The notes below the pieces were generated by a model that was given only the letters and a program-made list of their open reading frames with translations, was not told the origin of the DNA and did no database searches. Made by a program: the position numbers and the translations under genes. 64,000 nucleotides of DNA. It comes from Dasypus novemcinctus. Taxonomy: Eukaryota > Chordata > Mammalia > Cingulata > Dasypodidae. Each line of letters begins with the position of its first letter. The stretch's first letter is position 1. Where the stretch lies: the NCBI RefSeq assembly GCF_030445035.2, contig NC_080698.1, positions 3,851,501 through 3,915,500 of the forward strand, written 5' to 3'. Of this stretch, positions 43,295 through 54,242 are shown piece by piece.

Positions 43295-43505
43295 GGCTCT
43301 GGGTCTGGATTCGAGTCCAGATCTGCTACTTACTAGCTGTGTGGCCTTGGGCCAGTTCCTCAGCTTCTCTGGGCCCGTTTCCTCGTACGTCAAATGGAGA
43401 TAATAATAGTACTTGGTTCATGCTGTTATTGCAAGAATGGAAAGAATTCATTCAGAAGAGTTCTGAGGACGAGCCTGGCACACAGCAAGTGCTGTGTAAG
43501 TGTTG
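43295..43505 (+). mobile_element. MIR
   Basis: A nearly complete MIR: GGATTCGAGTCCAGATCTGC, then TTACTAGCTGTGTGGCCTTG, CAGCTTCTCTGGGCCCGTTT, AAATGGAGATAATAATAG and CTGGCACACAGCAAGTGCTG. Confidence 0.88.
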
Positions 43506-44734
43506 GAAATGGCAGTTGCTACATGTGGGGTTAGAGTTTGGTACCTGCTACCAAGTCCCCAAAGGCGGGGTCTCTGCCACTTGCTCCCAGCTGCTCCATC
43601 TGCACGTCTGCCAGGGCCAGAGTGCCCTGCGCAGCCAGCGCGGGACGAGCGCCCCTGCTCCTGTCGCCATCTTAATGCCGGAGCACGTGCCAGGGCTGGG
43701 AGCAGAGGCCACCAGGGACTAGCCCAAGCCGAGCCAGGGTGGCACCCAGGCCTCAGGACCCCAGACCCCCCGGGACCAGCCGGGGAGCCCCTGACAGAAC
43801 GAGGTGACCCCGGTCCAGCTAGGGGAGCCCCTGAACCACAGCTCGAGGGGACACAGTGGGGGCTCGGTGGGGTCACGCGCCGCAGCCACAGGCTCCAGGT
43901 GCAGGGGCAGGGGGGCCGGGCTGGAGGAACATCGTGCAGGAGGAGGGTCTCGGCTCGGCTGTGTCCACGGCACCAGCGGGGGCAGGAGGCGCAGAGCAGA
44001 GTGGCCAAGAGGCACCCACGCCGGCTCTTGCCATGGCCCTTCCCTGGACACCCCCGGGGGGGGCCGCGTCCTGGAGACGCACCCCAGGCTCGCAGGGGGG
44101 AGAGCGGGGCTCTGCCCGCAGGAGGGGCCCTCAGGCACGTCTGGGCGTGCGGGGGGCTGCGGCGGGGGCTCCTCCAGGCTGCTGGGAAGAGGCTTTGGTG
44201 TGCATTTGAAAAGGAGGCTTGCGAGTTCCAAATTCTACGAGAGCGAGCACAATCACTCCCTGTGAGAGGGACTCTGCAGCGCTTCGGGGTCGGGAAGCTG
44301 GCGCGGCCTCCCGGGGCCCTGTCTGATCTTGTTTATTTGCTCGCTGGGTCCTACCCCTCTGTGAGCGGCACGGGAAGGGGAGCAGGCGAGGGGTCGCCAC
44401 GTGGCCGCTGCCCTCGAGGCTCCACGCTGGGCTGGGGGAGGCAGGGGCGGACACGGGGCAGGTGCAGGTCAAAGTCCCACGGTGCTGGTCTACCGCCAAG
44501 GCCAGCGCTGGGGTGCAGTGGGAGGGCGGCAAGCTGCACCGCGGTGGAGACCACTCCCCACGGCCAAGTTCAAGCTACCACGCCAGGGTCACCGAGCACA
44601 GCGTTGGGAAGAGGGGCTCTCGAGAGCTGGTGGGATTGCCTCCAGCGGCACGCACCGGCCCCTCGCCCTTCAAATTCAGGCGGAAAGAGGGGGCTGGGGG
44701 GCGGGGATTGTCTGTTTCACCTTGTCTTGCTCTG
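43506..44734. other. GC-rich sequence, no recognised gene
   Basis: A 519-residue frame at 43500-45059 crosses MIR sequence and has no recognisable domain, so I treat it as a composition artefact. Confidence 0.4.
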
Positions 44735-44895
44735 GCCATCCAGTCCTGCGTCACTGTTTACTGATCTGAGGCTGCGGGCGATTGGGTGTCACCTCGCAAG
44801 CCTCAGTTTCCTCATCTGGAAAACGGGAGCTACAATGTACCACCTCCCAGGGTTAAGTGAGGATGAAGAGGGAAAATTCCAGGCACGTGCTCAGT
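44735..44895 (+). mobile_element. MIR
   Basis: CAAGCCTCAGTTTCCTCATC then TGGAAAACGGGAGCTACAAT and GGGTTAAGTGAGGATGAAGA form a MIR core. Confidence 0.75.
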
Positions 44896-47354
44896 CCACG
44901 GAGGAGTCCAGCCAGCTCGGCCGCCTTCCCATTGGGTGGGTAGAGCAATGTCTCCCTGGCGTGGGGGCCTCAGGAGGGGTCACGGCCGCTCGGCTAGAGG
45001 TCGAGGCCGGGGCCAGCCCTGCCCAGTGGCCTCCGGAAGGCACCGAGAGGATGACGTGACTGCCCCAGAGACGAGCCATGGTTCACCTCTCAGCCCGTGG
45101 GTCCTTTGCGAGGCAAGCCCGGGTCCCCTTGCCCTTGGCGTCCCTCTTCCACGAAGCATCCCTCCCCAGCCCCCACCGAGTTCTCGGGGGTCCCCAAAAG
45201 TCCCAGTGCAGAGCTTTGCCCCGGGCCGCTAGTTCTCACTAGGGTGTGAAAGACATACTTCCAATTCATTTCTCACAAGGTACTGCTGGATCAGCCAAAC
45301 GGATCCAGGCAGAACGGACAAGGGAAAAGCAGAGAGGAAAAGCAGAGTGGGAGCAGGGGGACAGTGGGAGCAGGGGGACTGCGCGTGGGGTGGGGTGGAC
45401 AGAGCAGCCGCCGGCTGTGCAAGCCACGCCCTTCTCTGCATCTCACCCACCCCCACTCCCACCCCCGTTCCGTCTGAGATTTCGCTGCTGTCGCGAATGA
45501 CCTCCTAGCGCTGGAGGTCAGAGGTTGAAGTCCAGGGCGCTGGGCAGTGCGCCCGCGGTGCTGCTTGCGGTCGCCTCTCCCGCCCCCCGCTGCCCCCTCT
45601 TACAGGGACCCTGCGATGACAGTGATCCCACTTGGAAACCCAGGAGAACCTCCTTAGCCACATAGTTGAAGTCCCTGTTGCCGTGTGGGTGACATTCTCA
45701 CAGGCTCTGGGGACTCGGGGGTCTCTTCGGGGGTCCTTACTCTGCCCCAAGTTGGCTGCCTTGGAGCACTGGCCGTGGAGCCTCCAGCCTCTGGGCCTCT
45801 TTTCAGTAACTGTGGGGCAGGGGGAGCCGAGGCCGGGGCCGGGGCCAATGCGCCGTGCTGGACACCAGGGCCTGGTTTCACAGGCGGCCGGCCGTCGGCC
45901 ACGGGTGACCCCGGCCAGGCGGGGCCGCACTCCTCGCCGGCTCGGCGGGGACCAGGGTGCCAGTGATTGCAGTGGGCGCAGGAGGGGTGCTGGGTGATGT
46001 CATTCTGTTGATACGGGGCTGGTGGCCTCCCCACTGGAAGGAGCTGGAAGGAATCCCAGAGGGAAGAGGCCGGGCGAGGGGAGGGGAGCGCTCCCGGCGG
46101 AGGGACTTCAAAGCCGGCCTCTGGCCTCGGTGAGAGCGGTTGGACCCCGCTGTTTGCCAAAGCAACGGGTCAGGGTCGAGCGAGGTCAGAGCTGACGGTC
46201 CAGCAGGGCAGGTGTCTGAACTCCAGGGGCCTCCGGCTAAAAAGACCCCAGATTGGGGCCCAGGGCAGGGGAGCAGCCCTCCCAGCAGCTCACGGATGGG
46301 GAGTCCCAGGCGGGGGCGGGCTCAGGAGACCCCCGGAGGCACGGGAGGGCAGGGCGCAGGGCCCAGCTCTCGCCAAGGCCACCAGGCTGAGCTCCAGTGT
46401 GGGGGCGAGGTGCGTGTGTTTTTCCCCAACATCTGGCCCAGATGCCGTGGACGGGCGCCCATGGGGGCGGCCGAGGCTCGAGGGGGCGAGGTCCCTGGGG
46501 CCGCCCGGGAAATGTCGTTGGGGGGGTTTCCATCAGCGCCGTGCGCGTCAGAGGGTCGGCCGAGCGCCCGGCCAGCGTCTTCGAAGGTCTACCCGGAACA
46601 AAACCGAGACCACCCTTCTCCCAGCAAGGACGGGGGGACGTGTTAGCAGTGGTAACCGTGAAAACGCGTACTCTAGAGAGGCCTCTTCTAAAACGAGAAC
46701 CCATCCCGTGGAAACAGTACACGATTCGCAGGAAAAAACGCCAAAGGGCATCGAGCATATAAAGACGTGCAACCTTGAATCAAAGCATGAAAAGGAAAAG
46801 GCCGAGCTGCGGGGTGGGCTGCCCGCGGGCCTCGGCGCCACTCGGTGGGATTATCCGCCGGCTCTTGGTCCCCGCCCTGGGTGGGTGCCCACGTGTGGAA
46901 CAGGAAGCGCCCCCACCCCCCACCCCACCCCCTGCCTCTGGCACAAGGAGCAGGAAGGCACATAGTCCGTGAATCAGGGCAGCTCGGCCGCTGGCTCGGG
47001 CAGGCTGGCTTCTACAACCCGGTTGTTCTTAACCACCACCTCCCGCACACAGCGGCCCGCCCGCGCCCGCACCCGCGCCAGGCCTCTGAATCCCTCCTCG
47101 TCGTTCTCCTGCTTTCCCTTGCAAGCACACACAGTTGCGTTCGTTTTAGCTTTAGTAAAAGAGCTTCTCGTTGCACCGATTCCTACGCGCCTGGAGGTAC
47201 GCGGACAGATTTGAGAGGCCCTGGGGCAGAGACCGACGCGGCATCGAGGGCCCGTCTTAGGGGGACGAGTGAGGTGGCCCCGTCTACTTGGACGGACGAG
47301 TGAGGTGGCCCCGTCCAGTTAGACGGACACGGTTCCGGGCAAAGCTGTGGCGTA
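44896..47354. other. GC-rich sequence, no recognised gene
   Basis: About 2.5 kb between two MIRs. No conserved coding exon is recognised. A near-duplicate pair GGACGAGTGAGGTGGCCCCG occurs at about 47262 and 47293, a short local tandem duplication. Confidence 0.4.
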
Positions 47355-47510
47355 AGCTAGCGTTTACTGCGAGCTCACTCTGCGCCAGGGGCTCCTCACA
47401 GAGCCTGAAGGGCTGGGCGTGCGTCATCCTTCAGCCTCAGGAGAACCCCACGAGGGAGGCAGGCACCACTGTTATTATCACGATGAGGAAACCGAGGCAC
47501 GGGAAGGCGT
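47355..47510 (-). mobile_element. Antisense MIR
   Basis: CTCTGCGCCAGGGGCTCCTC, then CATCCTTCAGCCTCAGGAGA, TTATTATCACGATGAGGAAA and CCGAGGCACGGGAAGG correspond to the MIR 3' half in antisense. Confidence 0.75.
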
Positions 47511-48160
47511 AGGAGGTTGATGATGAATCACATCTTCCCGCGACACACTTAGAAACACTCTCTAACGGGTTCTTAACCACGGGCCCATGAGCTTGAACGG
47601 AAATTCAGAAGACCGCTATTCTCGTGGGGACGTGTGGGTGACGTATTTATTAAATAGTGCGCGGCCTCGTGGGGACTTAGCGAGGGTCCGTGGCTTTCAC
47701 CTGGCTGGCAGAGGGGGCCGTGGGACAGAAAGGGTGAAGACGCCCTGCTCCCTAGGATGCTTTAGGAAATGTTAATGCATAGCTGAACTTGAAAGCAAGG
47801 GGAATCCTCAGGTAATAGAAGTTAGAAGAGTTCAAAGCTAGAGTGGACACACCGGATATTCGTAGATAGAACAAGCCCTCCTGGAGATACGTTCTCATTC
47901 TAAAAAGTAACCATAAGCCACCCAAGGAAGAAAAGACCCGTAATGCAATGACCGAAGGCCAGGAAAGCCTTGGCCGCTTAAGTCACTCACCCGAGGGGAC
48001 GGCCCTGCTCCGGGCAGAGTTGGGCTCCCAAGTTCACAGTCGTAATCGCTAGACCCCAGTCCCTGCCTGACGTAGACTTGAAGAGCCCGTAGGACCCCCG
48101 GGGCAGCAGCAGAAGGGGCTTGGAGAGAGGCGGGGAGTGCCCGCCTTCACCACACTGCTT
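47511..48160. other. Putative ACKR2 intron end
   Basis: About 650 bases before the ACKR2 splice acceptor with no recognised gene. Long antisense frames continue into the ACKR2 exon and are shadows of its GC-rich codon use. Confidence 0.4.
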
Positions 48161-48172
48161 CTCTCCCAGCAG
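48161..48172 (+). promoter_or_regulatory. ACKR2: Probable splice acceptor of the ACKR2 coding exon
   Basis: A pyrimidine-rich run (CTTCTCTCCCAG) ends in AG at 48168-48169, with a second AG at 48171-48172, about 45 bases before the ACKR2 ATG. ACKR2 is known to have non-coding first exon(s) spliced to one coding exon, so this is the likely 3' splice site. Transcript data would decide which AG is used. Confidence 0.55.
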
Positions 48173-48214
48173 CCTCAGGTGCGCCCGCCCCCAGGCCTGC
48201 GCGTGTCCCCCGGC

Positions 48215-49354
48215 ATGGCTGTCACCACCTCCCCGCCGCCGCCCGCCACCGAGGACGTGGGTCCCGAGAACAGCAGCGCCTTCTACGGCTTCGACTACCT
48301 GGACGACCCGGCCTTCGCGCCCTGCCGGAAGGAGGCCGTGGTGGCCTTCGGCCAGAGCTTCCTGCCCGCCTTCTACGGCCTGGTCTTCGCGTTCGGCCTG
48401 GCGGCTAACCTCCTCCTGCTCGGGGTCCTGCTCCGGCGCGCGCCGCGGCGGCGGGTGGCCGAGGTCTACCTGCTGAACCTGGCCGTCTCCAACCTGCTGT
48501 TCGTGGTGACGCTGCCCTTCTGGGGCGTCTCCATGGCCTGGCACTGGGTGTTCGGGAGCGTCCTGTGCAAGCTGGTGAGCACGCTCTACACCATCAACTT
48601 CTACAGCGGCATCTTCTTCATCAGCTGCCTGAGCCTGGACCAGTACCTGGAGATCGTCCACGCCTGGCCCTGCCACAGGCACAGGACCCGGGCCAAGACG
48701 CTGCTCCTGGTGCTCGGCGTGTGGGCCGCCGCCCTGGCCGTCTCCGTCCCCGACATGGTCTTCGTGCGGACGCACGAGGCGCCCAAGGGCGTGTGGCACT
48801 GCCACGCGGACTTCGGCGGGCACGGGGCCGCCTGGAAGCTCTTCCTCCGCTTCCAGCAGAACCTGCTGGGGTTCCTCCTGCCCTTCCTGGCCATGGTCAT
48901 CTTCTACGCGCGCATCGGCTGCGTGCTGCGCAGGCTGCGGCCCCCGGGCCGGGGCCGGGCCCTGCGGGTGGCCGCGGGCCTGGTGCTGGCCTTCTTTGCA
49001 CTGTGGGGCCCGTACAACCTGACCCTGCTGCTGCACTCGCTGCTGGACCTGCAGGTCTTCGGGGACTGCGAGGCCAGCCGGCGCCTGGACTACGCCCTGC
49101 AGGTGACGGAGAGCGTCGCCTTCCTGCACTGCTGCTTCAGCCCCGTCCTCTACGCCTTCTCCAGCCGCCGCTTCCGCCAGCGCCTGAAGGCCCTCCTGGC
49201 CGCCGCGCTCGGGCGGCAGCTGGCACCTGGCGCCGCCTGGGCCGCGCCGCCCGACTCCTCTGAGAGCAGCGGGCTCACGGTGCAGGAAGAAATGGCCAAC
49301 ATGAGTGAGCTGGCGCAGGGCCCCCCAAAGAAGGGAGCTGTGGGGGAAAGTTAA
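48215..49354 (+). CDS. ACKR2: Atypical chemokine receptor 2 (D6), complete single coding exon
   Basis: The frame encodes a 379-residue seven-transmembrane receptor that I recognise as ACKR2 (human 384 residues). The family binds inflammatory CC chemokines without G-protein signalling, internalises them and degrades them. Visible features are an N-terminal tail with an N-glycosylation site at Asn19 and Tyr24/Tyr28 in an acidic stretch, the TM2 stretch [11 protein letters not shown], Cys118 and Cys196 (TM3-ECL2 disulfide), and Cys37 and Cys285 (N-terminus-ECL3 pair). DQYLEIVHA at 142-150 replaces the canonical DRYLAIV. SPVLYAF at 309-315 sits at the NPxxY position, and a Ser-rich tail lies at 348-352. 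The ATG at 48215 was chosen because the protein then starts MAVTTSP, like the known ACKR2 N-terminus; the 26 upstream in-frame codons lie across a splice-acceptor-like sequence. GC3 is very high. As in human, 5' UTR exons should lie upstream, and I could not identify them. Confidence 0.96.
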   Translation: MAVTTSPPPPATEDVGPENSSAFYGFDYLDDPAFAPCRKEAVVAFGQSFLPAFYGLVFAFGLAANLLLLGVLLRRAPRRRVAEVYLLNLAVSNLLFVVTLPFWGVSMAWHWVFGSVLCKLVSTLYTINFYSGIFFISCLSLDQYLEIVHAWPCHRHRTRAKTLLLVLGVWAAALAVSVPDMVFVRTHEAPKGVWHCHADFGGHGAAWKLFLRFQQNLLGFLLPFLAMVIFYARIGCVLRRLRPPGRGRALRVAAGLVLAFFALWGPYNLTLLLHSLLDLQVFGDCEASRRLDYALQVTESVAFLHCCFSPVLYAFSSRRFRQRLKALLAAALGRQLAPGAAWAAPPDSSESSGLTVQEEMANMSELAQGPPKKGAVGES

Positions 49355-49992
49355 GGTACGGCGGGCCTCCCGGCCTGGAGAGAGCTATGGGGACCCAGCT
49401 CGGTTCGGCTTCCACCCCGATCACCCCAGCAAAGCTGCTCCTGCCCAAGGCCCCAGTGACGGCATGGCTTAGTTGCCCGTTCTCGGCTCCCAGGCGGCAG
49501 CTGTTTGGGGGTGTGCTCGCACCTGCCTTCCTCCTCCCCCTTCTTGACCTGCTTCCAGGGTGACACGCTGCCTCGCCTAAGTTGCTGCAATGGTTTTCCA
49601 ATGCCCCCTTGCTCCCAGCGTCGCTCTTCCTATGTCCATGCTCCAAACAGCAGCCACAGTGGACCTCTAAACCTCCTCAGCCATCACTGCCACCTCCCTC
49701 AGTAGGAGCTCCGGCCTAGGGTCTGCGCCCCCAGCCTTCCCTCTCTAGGGGCAGCTCCACCAGATGGACACCCTGGCCCCTGCGTTCCTCAGCATACCCT
49801 CCAGGCACATGGTGGGGCCTTTATTCCACTTGCTCCCCCCCCCCCCCCCCCCCCCCGCTGCACTGCTCTCCCCCAGGGGCTGCTCGCCCCACAGTGCTGG
49901 GGCTCTACTCAGATCGCACCTGCTCAGGTAGATACATCCTGTGCCCCCAGTGAGCACATGCCCGTGGCCTGGCCTTCCCCTCTCTGCTCTCT
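49355..49992 (+). other. Probable ACKR2 3' UTR or 3' flank
   Basis: This sequence directly follows the ACKR2 TAA and contains no recognised gene. It is moderately GC-rich, carries a 22-base poly(C) run at 49835-49856, and ends where an antisense SINE is inserted. I saw no AATAAA here. The first one on this strand downstream is near 51512, inside apparent repeat sequence, so the ACKR2 polyadenylation site is unresolved. Confidence 0.4.
49835..49856. repeat. Poly(C)22 run
   Basis: An uninterrupted run of 22 C residues lies about 480 bases past the ACKR2 stop. Such runs are length-polymorphic and error-prone in sequencing, and the complementary strand is G-quadruplex capable. Confidence 0.95.
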
Positions 49993-50002
49993 TGCTAATT
50001 TT

Positions 50003-50393
50003 TTTTTTTCTCTCCCCCCACCCCCCTTGTCTGCTCTCTGTGTCCATTTGCTGTGTGTTCTTCTGTGTCTGCTTGGATTCTTGTCAGCGGCACCGGGAAT
50101 CTGTGTCTCTTTTTGTTGCATCATCTTGCTGCATCAGCTCTCCCTGTGTGTGGTGCCACTTCTGGGCAGGCTGCACTTTCTTTCATGCTGGGCGGCTCTC
50201 CTTGCAAGACGCACTCCTTGTGTGTCCGGCTTCCCTACGTGGGGGACACCCCTGTGTGGCATGGCACTCCTTGCGTGTGTCAGCACTACCCGTGGGCCAG
50301 CTCCACACGGGTCAGAAGGCCCTGGGTTTGAGCCCTGGACCTCCCATGTGGTAGGCGGGCGCTCTATCAGTTGAGCCACATCCGCTTCCCTCC
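50003..50393 (-). mobile_element. DAS-type SINE past ACKR2, with TSD
   Basis: Antisense copy with head GGAAGCGGATGTGGCTCAAC at 50391. The duplication TGCTAATTTT is at 49993-50002 and 50394-50403. Confidence 0.94.
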
Positions 50394-50427
50394 TGCTAAT
50401 TTTTCAACAGCATTTACCCTGGAGTGC

Positions 50428-50790
50428 TGTGGGGTGGCTGGTGTCCCCCCATAGGGCAGGTTCAGGCCCTCACACTGTCCTGCAGATATGACATTTTTGG
50501 AGATGGGGTATCTGGAGATGTTCTAGGGCAACGTACAGCCAAACTGGATGAGGGTGGGCCAACCAATACACCTGCTCTTATCAAAAGGGGAGGACAGGGC
50601 ACAGAAGTGTGATGGGAGGACACCAAGGGACCTGGCGCAGAGACTCAAGCCGAGGGTGGCCGGCAAACCTTCAAGGGCCAGAAAGAGTCTGTGCTACAGG
50701 CTTTCCAGACCTGCGAGCTGATAGCCTGCTGCGTTTCCAGCTGTCCGGCTGGGGTCCTGTGTCCCAGCAGCGCCAGGAAACGGGCATCTT
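50428..50790 (+). mobile_element. MaLR/MLT1-like LTR
   Basis: GGTGTCCCCCCATAGGGCAG, then CAGATATGACATTTTTGGAG, GATGAGGGTGGGCCAACCAA and TGCTCTTATCAAAAGGGGAG follow the landmark order of a MaLR LTR. The 5' end and family are not exact. Confidence 0.5.
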
Positions 50791-53768
50791 CTAACATGGG
50801 AAAGGACTCGCTGTCATGTAGGGAAGCCTCTCGCCTTTTGTTCCCTGCCCCCTGCCCCGTGGGCTCCCGGGCAGGGACCCTGCTTTGGCTCCGGATGTAT
50901 GCAACCCCTGGCATGGGGTCTGGCACGGAGCAAGTTTTCAGTAACTGAAGCCCAGGGGTGCAGGAGGGGCGCTTCCTCGGGGCACCCCCCACCGGGCTCC
51001 CGCTTCCCTGCAGGTGGCTCAGCTGGGGGAAGGTGGGTCTGGCCATCGGGCTGGGAAGCGGGAAGGTGCCCTGCCTGGGAGCAGCCTGCAGGAGACTCCC
51101 CAAGGCGGGCAGATGCGCCCTGCATCTCCCCTCCCTCCGCAGCCTGGCAGGCCTCCCCCTCCCGTCCGCTACTCTGGGGAACCTGTCCTTGGCCGCGGCT
51201 CTGTGCTTCAGGTGGGGGCGGGCAGAGCCCGGGCCTGGGCCCCTGACGGCGCATACCCCCCGGCCACAGCGAACGGTTCGGGGATGGGCACCTGCGTGAC
51301 CCGGAAGAACCAACGAACGCAGGGTGAGTGGAACGTACTAGAAGAACAGGGGCATGGATCCAAAGCTGAGCGGCTGTGAGTCTACCAACCTGAACCTCAG
51401 AAGGTGGAGGGGGGATGCCCAGGTGAGCAAGCACGTCCTGGGGTGGTGTTGGAGCCCCAGAAAGGCACGGCTGAAGCTCCTCCCCATGAGGGACTTGTCA
51501 GTTACATGAACCAATAAATTCCTTTCCACTCGGGGTGTGTTTTGTTACGTGCCACCTAAGGATCCCTTGCTGATACACCGTCTGTGCTCACCCCCACGTG
51601 GCCCATCGAGGCTCCCCTTGGCCCCCCAGGGCTCTCAGCACGCCCGGGCCAGGCTGCCCCTCGGAGAGCTGAAACCCCTTGGTCCTGACAGTGGACTCTG
51701 GCCTCAGCCCGCCGCTGCCACTCCACAGGCTGGGCTCCTGGCGCGGGGGTGGGAGGGGCGGCACTGTGTTGCAGAAACCTGTATGAACGCGGAGGTGGAA
51801 AGAAAAACACAAAAGACACAACACAACGGGGCTCAGGGGCCCATCGTCTCCCAAGAAATGAGGCAATTTATGCTTTATTATTAAACTGTCCTTTTATCTC
51901 TTTTTGCTGACCCACTTAATCCTTGTCCAACTCCGGCAAGGATTCCCACTCCCCCATCCTCTCCCTCATGTCCTTGGACACAGAACAGTGATTCGGAGGA
52001 TGCTGAGTTCCCCTTAATCTCAAGCACACCTGCTTTTATTTTCCGAATACTCATTCTTCATGCCCTTTTCCCAGATAACACCTGTGCCTTAACCAAGGCC
52101 ACAGCATCTCACCGCGATAAGGCCGTGGGGCCCAGGAGGGGAGTGGGCCCCCGTCCTCTCATGCCCCCTCCCGTACCTGGTCGGGGCCCAGGCCCGACTG
52201 TGGGCGAGGTGGCTGAGACACTCCCAGGCGTGGCCTCCTCTCCTTCTCCCATGCCCCCACCCCAAGTCTTCTCCCCGTGCCCTGGGCCCCTCGTGCCACA
52301 GGCTGCCACGTCCCGCTTCTCCCAGCCAGTCCGAGCTTTGTGATGCTCCAGGCAAACACTATCGTTTGGGAACAGTTGGACTCAGAAAAAGGCATCCCGG
52401 TGCGCCTGCCCGCTCCAAGGCCTGTGGTTGTGGCAGAGCTCAGGGCGGAAGGGGGGAGCAGCTGGAGATGTGGTGCGGGGAGAAGCTGGGGGCCCTCGTC
52501 TGAGGGGTCTCCCTTCTCCAGTGCCCCCCGCCAGTCCCCAGTCCCTGCTCTGCTGTCCAGCAGCACCACCCCTCACCCCCTCCACGCCCTGGGAGGCCGA
52601 GCAGGGGAAGTTGGGGAAGCTGAGGCGGATGGGAAGGGAACGGCCTGAGGCCCTGCGGAAAGCGCCAGCCTGGGAGTGAGGCTCCTGGGGGTCAGACTTC
52701 TGAACTTCAGTCCACACCTCGGCAGGGGGCAGAGATGAACCAGCAGACGCTGAGCCCCGAGCCCCGGGGGGCTCCAGTCCCAGGCCAGGGAGGGCGAGGA
52801 GAGACGGGGACGCAGAAGGCAGCGATGCACGACAGATGCACGGTGGTCAAGCCGCCCGGGGGCAGCGGTCATTTCAGGTGGGAGGCGGGAGGGGTGGGAC
52901 CCCAGGTGGCTCCCCAGGGACCCCGAGGCGGCAGGAGAAGCCCCGCCCTGCCGCGAGGGCTGCCTCCCTTGAAAAAGTTGGTGAGGGTGCCTCGCCAGAA
53001 CGAGCCCGAGGGATGGATTGAAACTTCAACGCCAGGCGTGAGTGTAGACGGGCACGGGGAACGGGGAGCGTCCGAGTGGTCGTCAGAGACGCGGGAAAGG
53101 GGCAGCGGAACAACGGAGAACCCGAGGGGGCTATGATCGGGAGGAGGTGCGGGAGAGGGGGCAGGGGAGCGTCCTGAGCAGAGAGAGCTGGGGCAGAGCC
53201 GCAGAGACCCCCCACGGGGGGCGCAGAGGGGAGGCGGTGCCCCCCCTCTCCCCGCAGCTGCCAGTGGTCAGACACGGCCACGGGTGCCCGGCTGTGGCCA
53301 GCGTGAGCCGAGACGCGCCGAGGTGGACAGGAAACACCAGATTTCAAAGACAGGATGGAAAAAAGGAATGTGAAAGTATGTTGTTAATACTTTTTATGTG
53401 GATTACATGTTGAAATGATATTTTTTATAAACTGGCTTAAATGAAATACATGATAATAATTAATTTCACCTGTTTCTTTTTACTTTTAAATGGTGTCTAC
53501 TGGGAAATTTAAAATTATGCATGTGTCTGGGCTTACACTTCCATTGCACACTGCTATGTGTTCCACAGGATGTGGGAAAATGCCGTGGGGGCGGGAAGAG
53601 GGGTGGGGAGGGCACAGGCTAACGCCGGTGACACATGGGAATGATGCACGACTGTTGGGTAAGCTCCCAACTTCTCTAATAAAAACAAAGGCCGCCTTAG
53701 CTCCCCGGGTGGGTGTCAGCTCTCACACTGATTCGCCCGCAGCTATTTCCCCCCTTCCACAGGATTTC
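50791..53768. other. Intergenic sequence between ACKR2 and CYP8B1
   Basis: About 3 kb, mostly GC-rich, with no recognised gene. 50895-50945 (CCTGGCATGGGGTCTGGCAC, then AGCAAGTTTTCAGTAACT) resembles an L2 or MIR end. CCAATAAATTCC at about 51511 looks like part of an old LTR end. 53360-53520 is AT-rich. Confidence 0.4.
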
Positions 53769-53772
53769 CTAG

Positions 53773-54109
53773 TGTGCAGTAAAGCCAGGAGTTCTGAACG
53801 GCAGAGAAACCCAAACAGCGCTGGGAGAGGGGGAGGAACAGATTTATTACGCACAGGCCCAGAGGAGCGTCAATCTCCAAATTCTGAGCCCCGCTTTTCA
53901 GGTTTCATAGGGTTCCATAGGATTTTATGCGGGATCAGTGTGGCTTTTGCTCACTGGCTAACGCGTTGCTAGGCAAAATTTTGCCAGCGGGGTTACAGAA
54001 GCAGAAGGCAGGGGCAAGACCGAGCTTTCGCGGGCTGATTTACAGAAGCGGGGCAGGAGCAGCTCGTTGGATATTTTTTCCGCAAGGTTATGCTCTTTAT
54101 TTCTCAACC
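53773..54109 (-). mobile_element. Solo ERV LTR directly downstream of CYP8B1
   Basis: On the minus strand this stretch aligns along its length with the LTR at 24182-24643: the GTTGAG start, TCTGTAAATCAGCCCG, GGAGATTGAC, CTCCTCTGGGCC, and the CAGAACTCCTGGCTTT end. It is flanked by the 4-bp duplication CTAG (53769-53772 and 54110-54113). It carries one copy of the U3 repeat where the other LTR has about three. The TATA region reads CCTATGGAACCC, so the box is degraded. Two AATAAA motifs on the minus strand lie at 54096-54101 and 53843-53848. No viral genes are present. Confidence 0.85.
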
Positions 54110-54113
54110 CTAG

Positions 54114-54242
54114 AAAGGCGGACTCTGCCGACCCACGGGGAGAGGGTGTTTCAGAGAGAGAAAGATGAGCCCGTGAGATGTGGGGAGGCCACAGGGGAGG
54201 AGGCCGAGGGACGGACGGGGGCGGGCGGGGGTCTCGGGGAGC
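54114..54242 (-). other. CYP8B1: CYP8B1 3' UTR start
   Basis: The 129 bases between the CYP8B1 stop and the solo LTR are presumed 3' UTR. They contain no AATAAA on the minus strand; the first such motif downstream lies inside the LTR at 54096-54101. Confidence 0.5.

Noticed and set aside
42121-43393. Overlapping 387- and 306-residue minus-strand frames
   Set aside because: Overlapping frames in the same DNA, no family resemblance, consistent with a CpG-rich non-coding region.
43500-45059. 519-residue open frame
   Set aside because: Low-complexity G/R/P/A-rich translation across a MIR, with no domain, in a region where all frames are open because of high GC.
47987-49129. 380-residue open frame antisense to ACKR2
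   Set aside because: It is the mirror of GC3-rich ACKR2 codons, is low complexity (Q/E/G/V-rich) and matches no family.
51506-51520. ACKR2 polyadenylation signal at CCAATAAATTCC
   Set aside because: The surrounding text looks like the end of an old LTR, and it is over 2 kb past the stop with SINE and LTR insertions between; not supported without transcript data.
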